Source of the DNA: Candidatus Pelagibacter sp. TMED118
GTDB taxonomy: Bacteria > Pseudomonadota > Alphaproteobacteria > Pelagibacterales > Pelagibacteraceae
Reading direction: 5' to 3'
Length of the DNA: 64,000 bases
NCBI GenBank assembly: GCA_002170205.2
Contig: NHFT02000003.1
Coordinates: 11,315 to 75,314, forward strand
Position numbers and translations under genes: made by a program. Positions within the stretch are counted from its first letter, which is position 1. Every line of letters starts with the position of its first letter. The notes beneath the pieces are model-generated. The model saw nothing but the letters and a program-made list of their open reading frames with translations, was not told where the DNA came from and did no database searches. Shown piece by piece: positions 1 to 8,134 of this stretch.

Positions 1-40
1 ACTCAAACGAACCTCAGTAGTTGTCAAAAAAAACTGATGA

Positions 41-60
41 CTAAACACAATTGTGTTTAG
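41..60 (-). terminator. Candidate terminator of the M1 peptidase gene
   Basis: This is a perfect 20-base palindrome with no spacer (ctaaacacaa followed by its reverse complement), about 50 bases past the peptidase stop codon. Read on the minus strand it is followed after six bases by a run of seven T. The stem is AT-rich and a real RNA hairpin would need to open a few central bases, so it is only a moderate terminator candidate. A dimeric regulator site is the alternative. Confidence 0.35.
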
Positions 61-109
61 CAAAATTATTTTAAAAAATAATTTATACATCTTTCAAATC
101 AGAAATTAT

Positions 110-2575
110 TTATTTGCCTTCTCGTTGCTTTGCTCTTTGCATTGGATTTGAGCCACCATACCATGATGTGCTATCGTACTTATAAATGTCAAATAAAGTT
201 GGTTCATTTTTCGGTGGCCAATGATTATTATCTCTGAATGTATCTGCAGTTTCTCTAAATGGATCTAACATAAAACTTACTACCTTCTTTTCAGTCTTAA
301 ATACTTTTGAAACTTCAGGCCTATTAAATCTCCAGATTTCTACCGGTATTCTAACTACATCAGTTGAACCATCTTCAAATGTCATTTCAATAATTAATGG
401 CATTACAAGTCCACCAATGTTTTTGAATTTAATTTTATAAAAATGGTCATCTCTTTTTGCTATCTTTATTTCGTTGTCAGATAGTTCATCCATCAATTCT
501 TCATATTGACTTTTACCACTCATTTTTTCCATGATTTTGGCTTTTACTTCATCTGAAAGATCAGCTTCATTAAGCATAGTCTCGTATTCTCTACGTTGGC
601 TAGCATCTGTAATATCTGCAAACTCATCATATGAATCATAAAAATCTTTTGTCTTTGGATCTTTATCTGTTACTGTTTGTTTAATATCTATCTCATCTAG
701 CATTGCAGCATAATATTTTTTGCCTTCTTTATCTTTCTTTTCAGCTGCTCTTTTATTTTTTGGATCAAGCTCTAATTGAAACCACTCAACTTCTTCAATT
801 GATAAATCTACGTGGTCATTTGTAAAGAACCATCCTCTCCAAAACCAATCTAAATCCACACCAGATGCATTTTCCATTATTCTAAAAAAATCTGAAGGCG
901 TAGGGTGTTTAAACATCCATGTTTTAGAATATTCTTTAAATGCAAAATCAAATAGTTCTCTTCCCATTATGGTATCTCTAAGGATATTTAATGCTACCGT
1001 AGGTTTTCCATAGGCATTTGCACCAAACTGATAGATTGATTCAGAATTTGTCATGATAGGCATTATATTTGACTTATTTCCTCTCATATATCGAACAATA
1101 TAATCTTGATTATTTCTGGGATGGAATAACTCAGAATCCCAAGCTCTTCCAGCTAAATCATCCATAAAGGAGTTCAGCCCTTCATCCATCCATGTCCACT
1201 GTCTTTCATCTGAATTCACAATCATCGGGAACCAAAAGTGTCCTACCTCGTGTATGATTACTCCAATCAAACCCCTTTTTGTTCTTTCGGAATAGGTACC
1301 ATCATCCTCCGGACGATAACCATTAAATGTAACCATTGGATATTCCATTCCCATTCGATCAATGTGCGCTGAAATAGCGACGGGGTATGGATAATCAAAT
1401 GTATAATTTGAATAAAATTCAACCGTATGGGCTACTGCTTTTGTTGAATATTGTCCCCACAAAGGATTGGCTTCGTTAGGATAATAAGACATAGCCATAA
1501 CCGTATTATCTCCTACTTTTACTCCCATAGCATCCCAAATGTATCTTCGAGAAGCAGCAAATGCATAATCTCTTACATTTTCTGCTTTAAAATGCCATGT
1601 TTTTTGTCTGGCAGTTTTGGTTTGAAGATTTTCTAGTGCTTCATCTACCGTAACAATTAAAACAGGTTCTTTAGATTTCTCTGCTTTTTTAAGTCTTTTG
1701 ATTTGTTCTTCAGATAAAACTTCATCAGCATTCTGTAATGCACCAGTCGCTCCAACAATAAAATCTTCGGGTACTGTAATTTTTACATCATAATCTCCAA
1801 AAATTAATGTGAATTCTCCTCGACCTAAAAATTGCTTGTTTTGCCAACCATACACATCATTGTACATACACATTCTTGGAAAAAATTGTGCAATAGTATA
1901 AATATAGTTGTCATCCTCTTCAAAATGTTCATATCCAGATCTTCCTCCATCTCGAATATGGTCATTGATATTATACCACCATTTTATTTTGTAGGTGTAG
2001 GTTTCTCCAGGTTGAATTGGTTCCGGAACATCGATACGCATCATTGTTTTATTAATAGTGTATGGAACATTTTTATTTTTTTCATCTTTCACATACATAA
2101 TTTTGAAACCGCCATCAAAATCACGATAAAAGTTTTCTAATGTTCTTGAGGAAACCGTATTTCCTATTACCATTTTTTCATTGCCACGCTGTGCAGATAA
2201 GTCTCCTGTGGACTGAATTTTATATGAGTCTGAATCTAAGGCCCTGACATTTTGCGTAAGCTCCATCCACAAATAGTTTAAAGCATCTGGTGAGTTATTA
2301 TAAAATGTCACCGTTTCTTCTCCATAAAGCCTTTGTTTATTGTCGTCAATTCTAAGCTTCATGTCATAATCAGCCCTTACTTGCCAATATTCGTGACCAG
2401 GATATCCTGCTGCTGTACGATAAGTATTTGGGGTGGTTATATCCTCATTTAGTTGCTTAAAGCGATCTAAATTAATTTGGTATGAATTAAAATGTTTATT
2501 TTCTTCTAATTCAACTCCATCTTGGGCAAAAATAAAAGAAAATAGAAAAATAATTGTGACGATTCTGTTTAACAT
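110..2575 (-). CDS. Exported M1-family zinc metallopeptidase
   Basis: The protein is a gluzincin aminopeptidase, predicted to be exported. The zinc site HEVGH lies near residue 440 and is followed by the third ligand in WMDEGLNSF, the usual M1 spacing. The upstream GMEYP segment matches the GxMEN-type substrate-binding loop of the family. I chose the ATG at 2575 (821 residues) over an upstream ATG at 2620. It is preceded at good spacing by AGGAGA, and it starts directly with a signal peptide (MLNRIVTIIFLFSFIFA). The C-terminal third, rich in charged residues, is typical of large bacterial M1 proteins of the FCB group and shows no obvious sorting domain. A likely role is digestion of imported or extracellular peptides; the exact substrate cannot be told. 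Confidence 0.92.
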   Translation of the reverse strand: MLNRIVTIIFLFSFIFAQDGVELEENKHFNSYQINLDRFKQLNEDITTPNTYRTAAGYPGHEYWQVRADYDMKLRIDDNKQRLYGEETVTFYNNSPDALNYLWMELTQNVRALDSDSYKIQSTGDLSAQRGNEKMVIGNTVSSRTLENFYRDFDGGFKIMYVKDEKNKNVPYTINKTMMRIDVPEPIQPGETYTYKIKWWYNINDHIRDGGRSGYEHFEEDDNYIYTIAQFFPRMCMYNDVYGWQNKQFLGRGEFTLIFGDYDVKITVPEDFIVGATGALQNADEVLSEEQIKRLKKAEKSKEPVLIVTVDEALENLQTKTARQKTWHFKAENVRDYAFAASRRYIWDAMGVKVGDNTVMAMSYYPNEANPLWGQYSTKAVAHTVEFYSNYTFDYPYPVAISAHIDRMGMEYPMVTFNGYRPEDDGTYSERTKRGLIGVIIHEVGHFWFPMIVNSDERQWTWMDEGLNSFMDDLAGRAWDSELFHPRNNQDYIVRYMRGNKSNIMPIMTNSESIYQFGANAYGKPTVALNILRDTIMGRELFDFAFKEYSKTWMFKHPTPSDFFRIMENASGVDLDWFWRGWFFTNDHVDLSIEEVEWFQLELDPKNKRAAEKKDKEGKKYYAAMLDEIDIKQTVTDKDPKTKDFYDSYDEFADITDASQRREYETMLNEADLSDEVKAKIMEKMSGKSQYEELMDELSDNEIKIAKRDDHFYKIKFKNIGGLVMPLIIEMTFEDGSTDVVRIPVEIWRFNRPEVSKVFKTEKKVVSFMLDPFRETADTFRDNNHWPPKNEPTLFDIYKYDSTSWYGGSNPMQRAKQREGK

Positions 2576-2676
2576 AAATATATCTCCTAAAATTGATTGA
2601 ATTAACAATGTAATAATCAAATAATGATGTTGTAAATAAAAAAAAGATGTTATCTTTAAACTGTTAAGGAGAAGTT

Positions 2677-3009
2677 ATGATAAAAAAAATACTTTTTATA
2701 CAAAATCGAACAGGTATTAAGCGTTCAAATTTCTTTGATCATTGGGAAAATATTCACGCCCCCCATATGGTAAAAGTATTAAAACCATTAAAATATGTTC
2801 TAACTTTTTTTGAGGAAGATATCGAAAATGGATGTTGTGGCATGGCTGAGTTATGGTATAATACCGAAGCTGAATATCATGATGCAATGGAACGCAGAAA
2901 AACGGAATACGGTTCTTCTGATAATTGGCATGATGTATCAAAAGCATGGCCTGACCCTGATCGTTACGAGTATACAGGTAAAGAAATTAAAATAGTAGAT
3001 AACACATAG
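2677..3009 (+). CDS. EthD-like dimeric alpha/beta-barrel protein
   Basis: This 110-residue protein looks like a small EthD/dimeric ferredoxin-like barrel: an N-terminal beta strand (KKILFIQNRTGI), then FFDHWENIHAPH, which matches the 'F..yW...H.p' motif of EthD domains, and a C-terminal part with aromatic residues. Members of the fold form dimers and take part in small-molecule oxidation or degradation, but no specific reaction can be assigned. A strong AAGGAG site lies six bases upstream of the ATG. It is followed after four bases by the YiiX-like gene, so the two are probably co-transcribed. It is divergent from the M1 peptidase gene. Confidence 0.7.
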   Translation: MIKKILFIQNRTGIKRSNFFDHWENIHAPHMVKVLKPLKYVLTFFEEDIENGCCGMAELWYNTEAEYHDAMERRKTEYGSSDNWHDVSKAWPDPDRYEYTGKEIKIVDNT

Positions 3010-3013
3010 AAGG

Positions 3014-3688
3014 ATGTCAACTAAAAAGCTCTACCTCATTGGCATGATGGGTTTTTTCATTTTTTATGTCAGCCTTTTTTTAAGGCAACCTCAAATATCA
3101 TTTCAACAAGGAGATATTTTTTTTCAAGATCTTGATTGTGGTCCGCCATGCGAAGCAATTGAAGCGGTTACTCAAGGATACAAAGGCTCTCAACTATCTC
3201 ACTGTGCAATTGTAACTGCTGTTGGTCCATCTTATGAAGAAATTATTCTTACAGAAGCTATTGGTGATAGTGTAGTTGAAACTTCTTTAGAGCAATTTTT
3301 AAATCGTAGCGATAAAGTGATTGTTGGTCGTTTAAAAAATGAGTATCAATACATGATAAATGCTGCTATAAATCATATATCTAGTAACCTACTTGGTAAA
3401 AAATATGATTATATTTTTGATATAACAGATGATACATATTATTGCTCTGAAATTATTTATGAAGGTTTAAAAATAGCTGATGATTCACAAAAAATTCTTG
3501 CTTTAAATCCGATGACATTCAATGAACCTGGAACAAATGAACCATTTAGACATTGGGTAGATTACTATAATAAGTTAAACCATCCAATCCCTGAAGGTGA
3601 ATTGGGATTGAACCCAGGAGGAATGTCTCTTTCAGAAGGAATTGATATTGTATATGTATTTGAAAAGCCCTCAGGTTTTAGTCAATAA
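3014..3688 (+). CDS. YiiX/YebB-like permuted papain-fold hydrolase
   Basis: The 224-residue protein has an N-terminal membrane anchor or uncleaved signal (residues about 5-23), then a domain resembling the YiiX branch of the NlpC/P60 superfamily. The permuted catalytic pair is visible: His63 in LSHCAIV and Cys144 in YYCSEIIYEGL. GDIFFQ before the histidine is also characteristic of the family. Family members are thought to be amidases or acyltransferases acting at the envelope, on cell-wall peptides or lipids; no substrate can be named here. It lies four bases after the EthD-like gene and is convergent, four bases from, the nuclease gene on the other strand. The segment after the anchor (FLRQPQI) closely resembles one in the SRPBCC protein at 47893. 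Confidence 0.75.
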   Translation: MSTKKLYLIGMMGFFIFYVSLFLRQPQISFQQGDIFFQDLDCGPPCEAIEAVTQGYKGSQLSHCAIVTAVGPSYEEIILTEAIGDSVVETSLEQFLNRSDKVIVGRLKNEYQYMINAAINHISSNLLGKKYDYIFDITDDTYYCSEIIYEGLKIADDSQKILALNPMTFNEPGTNEPFRHWVDYYNKLNHPIPEGELGLNPGGMSLSEGIDIVYVFEKPSGFSQ

Positions 3689-3692
3689 GAAA

Positions 3693-4448
3693 TTATAATT
3701 TTTCTACCGTGGTTAAATACAGGCATTCTTCACAATTTGAGTCGTTATATTTTGGTATCTCGTCTTTTTGAAGACACTTATACATGTCTTTAATCATTGG
3801 ACTAATCCACTTCGTATCTAATTCAAATGGTACAAGAGTTCTTCTAAAGTGCATTTGTCTTCCTAGGTGCGGCCTTGAAGCTTCTCCATTATAGTACATT
3901 AGATATCCTGAATTAGATACGTCAAACCCATTTTTTTGCAATAGCCAACTATAAATTTCTAATTGCCTCTTATATGACTCCCCATTATTATAAACATTTG
4001 CAGATGAAAGAATGTCTGCAGCTTTAGCAGTAGCTTTAAAATCTATGACAACTAATTTACCATCATTATCAACCATAATGTCATCTACTCCTCCATAAAG
4101 AAGAAAATCATGCTCCTTATCATGATATTGAATGCCTGTAAATGCGTTTTGCCATTTTTCAATATTCTCATGAATAAAAGGTTTAATATCTAAGCCATTT
4201 TCAATAAAAATCCCATGCGGCCTATCTTTCAAACGACAAATATCCATTTCTTTCTTTAGCAAAGCATCTACTGCGCTATTAATTGCCCAACCAGGCATTG
4301 GAGGTTTTCTTAGTCCAATTTTCACTTCTTTATAAAAACACGTAGGACAATTAAAGAAAAGTTCAATTTTTGATCGACTAATTTTGAATGTTTTTTCTGG
4401 ATTATAGCGCCAGTTTTTTCCAACTATTGGGTTGTATCCATATCCCAT
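3693..4448 (-). CDS. PD-(D/E)XK nuclease family protein, Cas4/RecB-like, four cysteines
   Basis: The 251-residue protein has the PD-(D/E)XK core: GGVDDIMVD (Asp122 region), then VVIDFKAT with Asp136 and Lys138, then QLEIYSWLL as the helical Q/Y motif. Two CxxC pairs, Cys34/Cys37 near the N terminus and Cys239/Cys242 near the C terminus, could hold an Fe-S cluster or zinc, as the cysteines of Cas4 and AddB do. The N-terminal YNPIVGKNW segment matches what I remember of a conserved stand-alone family of this type, which supports the chosen start. No cas genes or repeats are nearby, so a DNA repair or processing role is more likely than CRISPR adaptation. It follows the aldo/keto reductase gene by three bases, probably in the same transcript. 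Confidence 0.8.
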   Translation of the reverse strand: MGYGYNPIVGKNWRYNPEKTFKISRSKIELFFNCPTCFYKEVKIGLRKPPMPGWAINSAVDALLKKEMDICRLKDRPHGIFIENGLDIKPFIHENIEKWQNAFTGIQYHDKEHDFLLYGGVDDIMVDNDGKLVVIDFKATAKAADILSSANVYNNGESYKRQLEIYSWLLQKNGFDVSNSGYLMYYNGEASRPHLGRQMHFRRTLVPFELDTKWISPMIKDMYKCLQKDEIPKYNDSNCEECLYLTTVEKL

Positions 4449-4451
4449 ATA

Positions 4452-5480
4452 TTATTCTACTTCTAATGGATCAAAATCACCTGACCACGCTAAACACTTT
4501 TGATTATCTTTAGCAATCTTGGATATTTTTTTGATGTCTTCTCTTGAAATTTCAAAATGATTTAACTCTAAATTTTCTTTCAATCGATCATACTTGACTG
4601 ACTTTGGCAATACTGGGTACCCTAATTGAATTGCCCATTTTAAAAATAATTGGGGAACAGTTACATTATAATTATCTGCTATATCTTGACATGGCATGGA
4701 ACCGGATTTCATATCTTCTGGTTTTCCATTCCATCTTGAGCCTTCTCTCCAATTTGGTATTGGTGCTAGAGTTGAGTAAGCAATAGGTAAAATTTCATGT
4801 TTATCCATGTATTGTGCTAATTCAGTTGGTATAACATGCCAAGGATGAATTTCAATTTGATTAGCCGATGGCATTTCAATTCCTGATTCTTCAATTTCTT
4901 GAATGTGATGTACATTATAATTAGAAACTCCAACGTGCTTAACTTTACCTTGTTTTTTTAACTCTACCATAGCTTCCCAAAGTTCTAATCTATTATCTTT
5001 TGCAAATGGATTATGAATTAAGTATAAATCAATTTCGTCAAGTTGTAATGATTTTAAACTCTGTTCGCAGGCTTTAATAGCGCCATCAAATGTTTGATAA
5101 GGTTCATCCTGCTTAGACATTCCAGGCCACATTTTAGTTGTAATATATATATCATCTCTTTGTACGGATAAAGATTTTAAAGCATTGCCAACACCTTCTT
5201 CATTGCGATAAATTTCAGCTGTATCAATATGTTTATAACCTAAATTAATAGCATCTTTAGTAATTAGTTCTGCTTGTTCATTAGGTATTAGCCAAGTTCC
5301 GAGCCCAATCATTGGAATATTAATTTTATTCATTATGGTAGTATACGGGTTTTTTTCAGAAATATTCCATCTTTTTTGTAAGGTAGTATTTCCTTTGATG
5401 TGCAGTGGTTCATATGGACACATTCTACAACCATTTCCACAACACTTTTTCTGACTAATTAAAAATTGTGAAGATAACAT
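4452..5480 (-). CDS. Aldo/keto reductase with N-terminal DUF5522-like cysteine motif
   Basis: Residues from about 52 to the end form a complete NADPH-dependent aldo/keto reductase. GLGTW begins the barrel and the catalytic tetrad is visible as Asp86, Tyr91, Lys116 and His156 (HIDTAEIY, TTKMWPG, YLIHNP). The SANQIEIHPW and LPKSVKYDRL segments fit the family and cofactor-binding region. The first 49 residues are unusual: KKCCGNGCRMCPYEP, with Cys13, Cys14, Cys18 and Cys21, matches the core of the small DUF5522 family. There is no stop between the two parts. An internal ATG at 5333 (Met50) would give the reductase alone but lacks a visible ribosome site. The substrate is unknown. Confidence 0.88.
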   Translation of the reverse strand: MLSSQFLISQKKCCGNGCRMCPYEPLHIKGNTTLQKRWNISEKNPYTTIMNKINIPMIGLGTWLIPNEQAELITKDAINLGYKHIDTAEIYRNEEGVGNALKSLSVQRDDIYITTKMWPGMSKQDEPYQTFDGAIKACEQSLKSLQLDEIDLYLIHNPFAKDNRLELWEAMVELKKQGKVKHVGVSNYNVHHIQEIEESGIEMPSANQIEIHPWHVIPTELAQYMDKHEILPIAYSTLAPIPNWREGSRWNGKPEDMKSGSMPCQDIADNYNVTVPQLFLKWAIQLGYPVLPKSVKYDRLKENLELNHFEISREDIKKISKIAKDNQKCLAWSGDFDPLEVE

Positions 5481-5515
5481 AAAGGAAGGAATATAGGGAA
5501 ATTATTTTCTATAAA

Positions 5516-6586
5516 CTAATTTGAAAAATTAAGGTAATGCAAAGTTAAAGCTTTTTCATCTTTTGAAGCATAATTTTCATGCCAGTTTTTTAATCTTGGA
5601 GCCATTTGAGATTGAGCATAATAGGGAAAAAAAGTAAAAAGTAAAATATACGTTAAATAACCTGAAGGCAGAACAACTCCAGTATTGTCGCATGGATTTA
5701 GTTCCCAAAATTCTTTTTGCGCATGTACATGATGGTCTGAATGTCTCGTTAAATTATATGTCAAATAACTTGTCATTCTATTATTTGAATTCCATGAATG
5801 ATGATACTCAACAGGCCTTCCTTTTATACGAACCAATCCATAGTGTTCAATAAAATTTGTAAGTTGAAATACATAGTTCGCGACTATTCCTAAAAAAATA
5901 TAAATTAACATAGCTTGCCAACTGAAAAAATAACCTACTAACGCAAAAATAATAAAGGTTCTGATATATCCGTTCAAAATTCTATTATGAAATGAAAAAA
6001 TGTAATGCTTTCTTCTTTTTAATTGTTTGGTTTCAATCGCCCATGCATGTACATGTTCTTTAAAAAAAGCTTTTACGGCAAAACTAATTGGATTTTCTCC
6101 ATAAGACGCTGTAACTGGATCTTCCTGAACAATACCAATATTTTTATGATGTCCGTAAACATGCTCGATTGCAAAAGCAGGGTTCCAAGCAGTAGCTAAT
6201 GCCCAATTTCCAACCTCGCAATCAAATTTTTTACTAGTACGGTGCACAAGCTCATGACCAATATTGATTAGGCTCAAAGCCATTTGTAGTCCTAAGATTG
6301 GTATATACATTAAATAATACCACTCAAACATATTAGTTACTTTATCAAGGTATAAATAAAGTACAATCAAAAATAGAGGTACATTTATAAAAAGGGAAAA
6401 ATCGAGCAAGAATGGTAATCTATAGTTTGGTGTAGATATATCATCTCCAAAAAATAGTTCTCCAAAAATAATTGAAAAAACTACGATTAGAGATAATGAT
6501 AACCCAATCCAACCATCAATAATTAATGAAAATCCCATTAAACAAAGAAAAAAAGGGTTTAAAAAAAATTTAAAATAAGATCCCAT
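5516..6586 (-). CDS. AlkB-type membrane di-iron oxygenase (alkane 1-monooxygenase family)
   Basis: This 356-residue multi-pass membrane protein carries the histidine boxes of the AlkB/xylene monooxygenase branch of membrane desaturases and hydroxylases. They are HELVH at 111-115, EHVYGHH at 141-147 and NLTRHSDHH at 278-286, with the AlkB signature region NFIEHYGL at 244-251. The spacing and the RHSDHH box fit alkane or terminal hydroxylases better than fatty-acid desaturases. Such enzymes put oxygen on a terminal methyl group, using electrons from a rubredoxin. No rubredoxin or rubredoxin reductase gene is in this window, so the electron donor must be encoded elsewhere. The substrate may be a medium-chain alkane, a fatty acid or another lipid. 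It ends 36 bases before the AKR start, same strand. Confidence 0.85.
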   Translation of the reverse strand: MGSYFKFFLNPFFLCLMGFSLIIDGWIGLSLSLIVVFSIIFGELFFGDDISTPNYRLPFLLDFSLFINVPLFLIVLYLYLDKVTNMFEWYYLMYIPILGLQMALSLINIGHELVHRTSKKFDCEVGNWALATAWNPAFAIEHVYGHHKNIGIVQEDPVTASYGENPISFAVKAFFKEHVHAWAIETKQLKRRKHYIFSFHNRILNGYIRTFIIFALVGYFFSWQAMLIYIFLGIVANYVFQLTNFIEHYGLVRIKGRPVEYHHSWNSNNRMTSYLTYNLTRHSDHHVHAQKEFWELNPCDNTGVVLPSGYLTYILLFTFFPYYAQSQMAPRLKNWHENYASKDEKALTLHYLNFSN

Positions 6587-6603
6587 TTAAAAAATTAAGC
6601 AAT

Positions 6604-6807
6604 TTATTCAACAATTTCAATCCAACCACTAATCCACTTCGAATAATCTTTAAGATCTTCAAAAGAAACTTCAATTCTAGTTTTTTTGGCACAAACTGAA
6701 AACATTTCAACTTTTTGTTTTTTTTTGAAAATATTAATGACCTCGTAATGGCGCCAATTTTTGATTTTTTTTACTGCAGTCCATTTTGAATTTTCTAAGT
6801 GTTTCAT
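6604..6807 (-). CDS. Small Trp-rich protein (TIGR02450/DUF2389 family)
   Basis: The 67-residue protein matches the short Trp-rich family: SKWTAV near the N terminus, then NWRHYEV, and LKDYSKWISGW at the end. These tryptophan positions are the family signature. Its function is not known. It lies 17 bases upstream of the AlkB-type oxygenase gene on the same strand and is likely in its transcript. That association may be informative or may be chance. Confidence 0.8.
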   Translation of the reverse strand: MKHLENSKWTAVKKIKNWRHYEVINIFKKKQKVEMFSVCAKKTRIEVSFEDLKDYSKWISGWIEIVE

Positions 6808-6854
6808 GGTATTTTAATTTTTGTTAAAAGTATAAAAATAAAGTCTATACATTT

Positions 6855-7718
6855 TTATGACTTGTATTTATCTGTAATTGAAATTTCTTCTACTCTTCCT
6901 TCAAAAATACCATTATAAATAGCGTCAGCCATCCACTCTTTCTCAGTTTCAACCTCTTCAAATGAGATCTTTTTCCACCAATATCTTTTTATTGGATTCC
7001 ATCGATACTTTCTAGCTTTCAAAAAATCTTTTGTTTCGAACGGACTATTAAGGGCGGCAATTATATAACTTGGAAAGGATGCATTTTCTATTAACTCCAT
7101 TGATGCTTTACTTGCTCCTTCTACATCATATGTTACCAGGTGAATAAGCGCATCTACATCAGACATTGCTCGATGTGATTCATAATAAAATCCATGCCAG
7201 ATACATAAAATTTCTTGGCCTCTTGCTCCAAATCCTCTTGCAGGCCAATTAATGTCATTAACTGAACAAACCCATATTTTTTCTTGAGAAATTGGTAGAT
7301 AACGATCCATAAATGCACGATCAAAACTTGCATTATGAGCAACGATTATATCGGCAGTGTTTATTAATTTAGCTACTGCTTCCCAATCTAAGGAGTGGCC
7401 AGCAACATCTTCATTGGTAATGCCTGTGACTCTTGTAATTTCTGCTTCAATATTTTCTTCAGGATCATTAAATGACTGATATTTGTCCATAATACCCAAT
7501 AATGCTCCATTATTCTTATCAATTGCAGTAAGTTTACCAGCAAATTCAATAATTTTGCATCTTTCTTTATTTAACCCTGTTGTTTCAAGATCAAGAAAGC
7601 ATATTTTTACAGCGTTATCATTATTATAATTCTCAGGAAGGTTATTAAAACTTTCTCCATTGAACTTATAAAGCTCAATCTTATGATCAGTACCAATGGT
7701 TTTTTTTAAGAATGCCAT
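6855..7718 (-). CDS. DEDDh 3'-5' exonuclease (DnaQ-like)
   Basis: The 287-residue protein has an N-terminal extension of about 38 residues and then a DnaQ-type exonuclease domain. ExoI is FLDLETTGL (Asp43, Glu45), ExoII is IVAHNASFDRAF, and ExoIII is HRAMSDVDAL with the His and Asp that mark the DEDDh class. After about residue 215 a C-terminal segment rich in Trp and Lys (KARKYRWNPIKRYWWK) is found in many stand-alone homologues. It may act in proofreading-like trimming or repair, and could process DNA or RNA. There is no polymerase domain. It follows the P-II gene by 61 bases on the same strand. Confidence 0.88.
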   Translation of the reverse strand: MAFLKKTIGTDHKIELYKFNGESFNNLPENYNNDNAVKICFLDLETTGLNKERCKIIEFAGKLTAIDKNNGALLGIMDKYQSFNDPEENIEAEITRVTGITNEDVAGHSLDWEAVAKLINTADIIVAHNASFDRAFMDRYLPISQEKIWVCSVNDINWPARGFGARGQEILCIWHGFYYESHRAMSDVDALIHLVTYDVEGASKASMELIENASFPSYIIAALNSPFETKDFLKARKYRWNPIKRYWWKKISFEEVETEKEWMADAIYNGIFEGRVEEISITDKYKS

Positions 7719-7779
7719 TATATAATCTACAGATATTTTTGATTTGTTGGAATTACAGGATGAATATGGGTATTATAAT

Positions 7780-8124
7780 TTAACCTATGGCTGTTTTACC
7801 TTTTTCGCCAGTTCTAATACGAATGCACTCTTCTATGGGAAGAATAAATATTTTTCCTCTTCCTTTTTCTTCATATTTATTGGCAACATTACAAATTGCT
7901 TCAACAGCAGAATCAACGTAATCATTGTTGACTGCAATCTCCAACCTAACTTTTTTAAGCAAGGTTATCTCATGAGCAATACCTCTATAAACCTCATGAA
8001 TAGGTATTTCTTTTCCTTGCCCTAGCGCATTGGAAACTGTGAATTTATAGATCTTTTTTTTCAGTAATTCTTCTTTAATCTCTGGAAGTTCTTCCGGCTG
8101 TACAATTGCAATAATTAGTTTCAT
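7780..8124 (-). CDS. P-II family nitrogen regulatory protein
   Basis: The 114-residue protein aligns end to end and without gaps at the T-loop to GlnB/GlnK. The T-loop reads EVYRGIAHEI, with Tyr46, Arg47 and Gly48 kept. The residue matching Tyr51, the uridylylation site of E. coli GlnB, is His51. The C-terminal GRGKIFILP and IRIRTGEKG carry the usual nucleotide-binding B and C loops. It is 10 bases downstream of amt, so it is probably co-expressed and blocks or releases the ammonium channel according to ATP/ADP and 2-oxoglutarate. Control by GlnD-type uridylylation at position 51 is not possible here. Confidence 0.93.
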   Translation of the reverse strand: MKLIIAIVQPEELPEIKEELLKKKIYKFTVSNALGQGKEIPIHEVYRGIAHEITLLKKVRLEIAVNNDYVDSAVEAICNVANKYEEKGRGKIFILPIEECIRIRTGEKGKTAIG

Positions 8125-8134
8125 TTTTTCTCCT

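Noticed and set aside
1451..2140. Plus-strand open frames inside the M1 peptidase gene
   Set aside because: They are antisense shadows of a strongly conserved gene, with low-complexity His/Ile/Phe-rich translations.
4448..4452. CRISPR-Cas locus suggested by the Cas4-like nuclease
   Set aside because: No repeat array or other cas gene is present in the window; the nuclease belongs to a stand-alone family.
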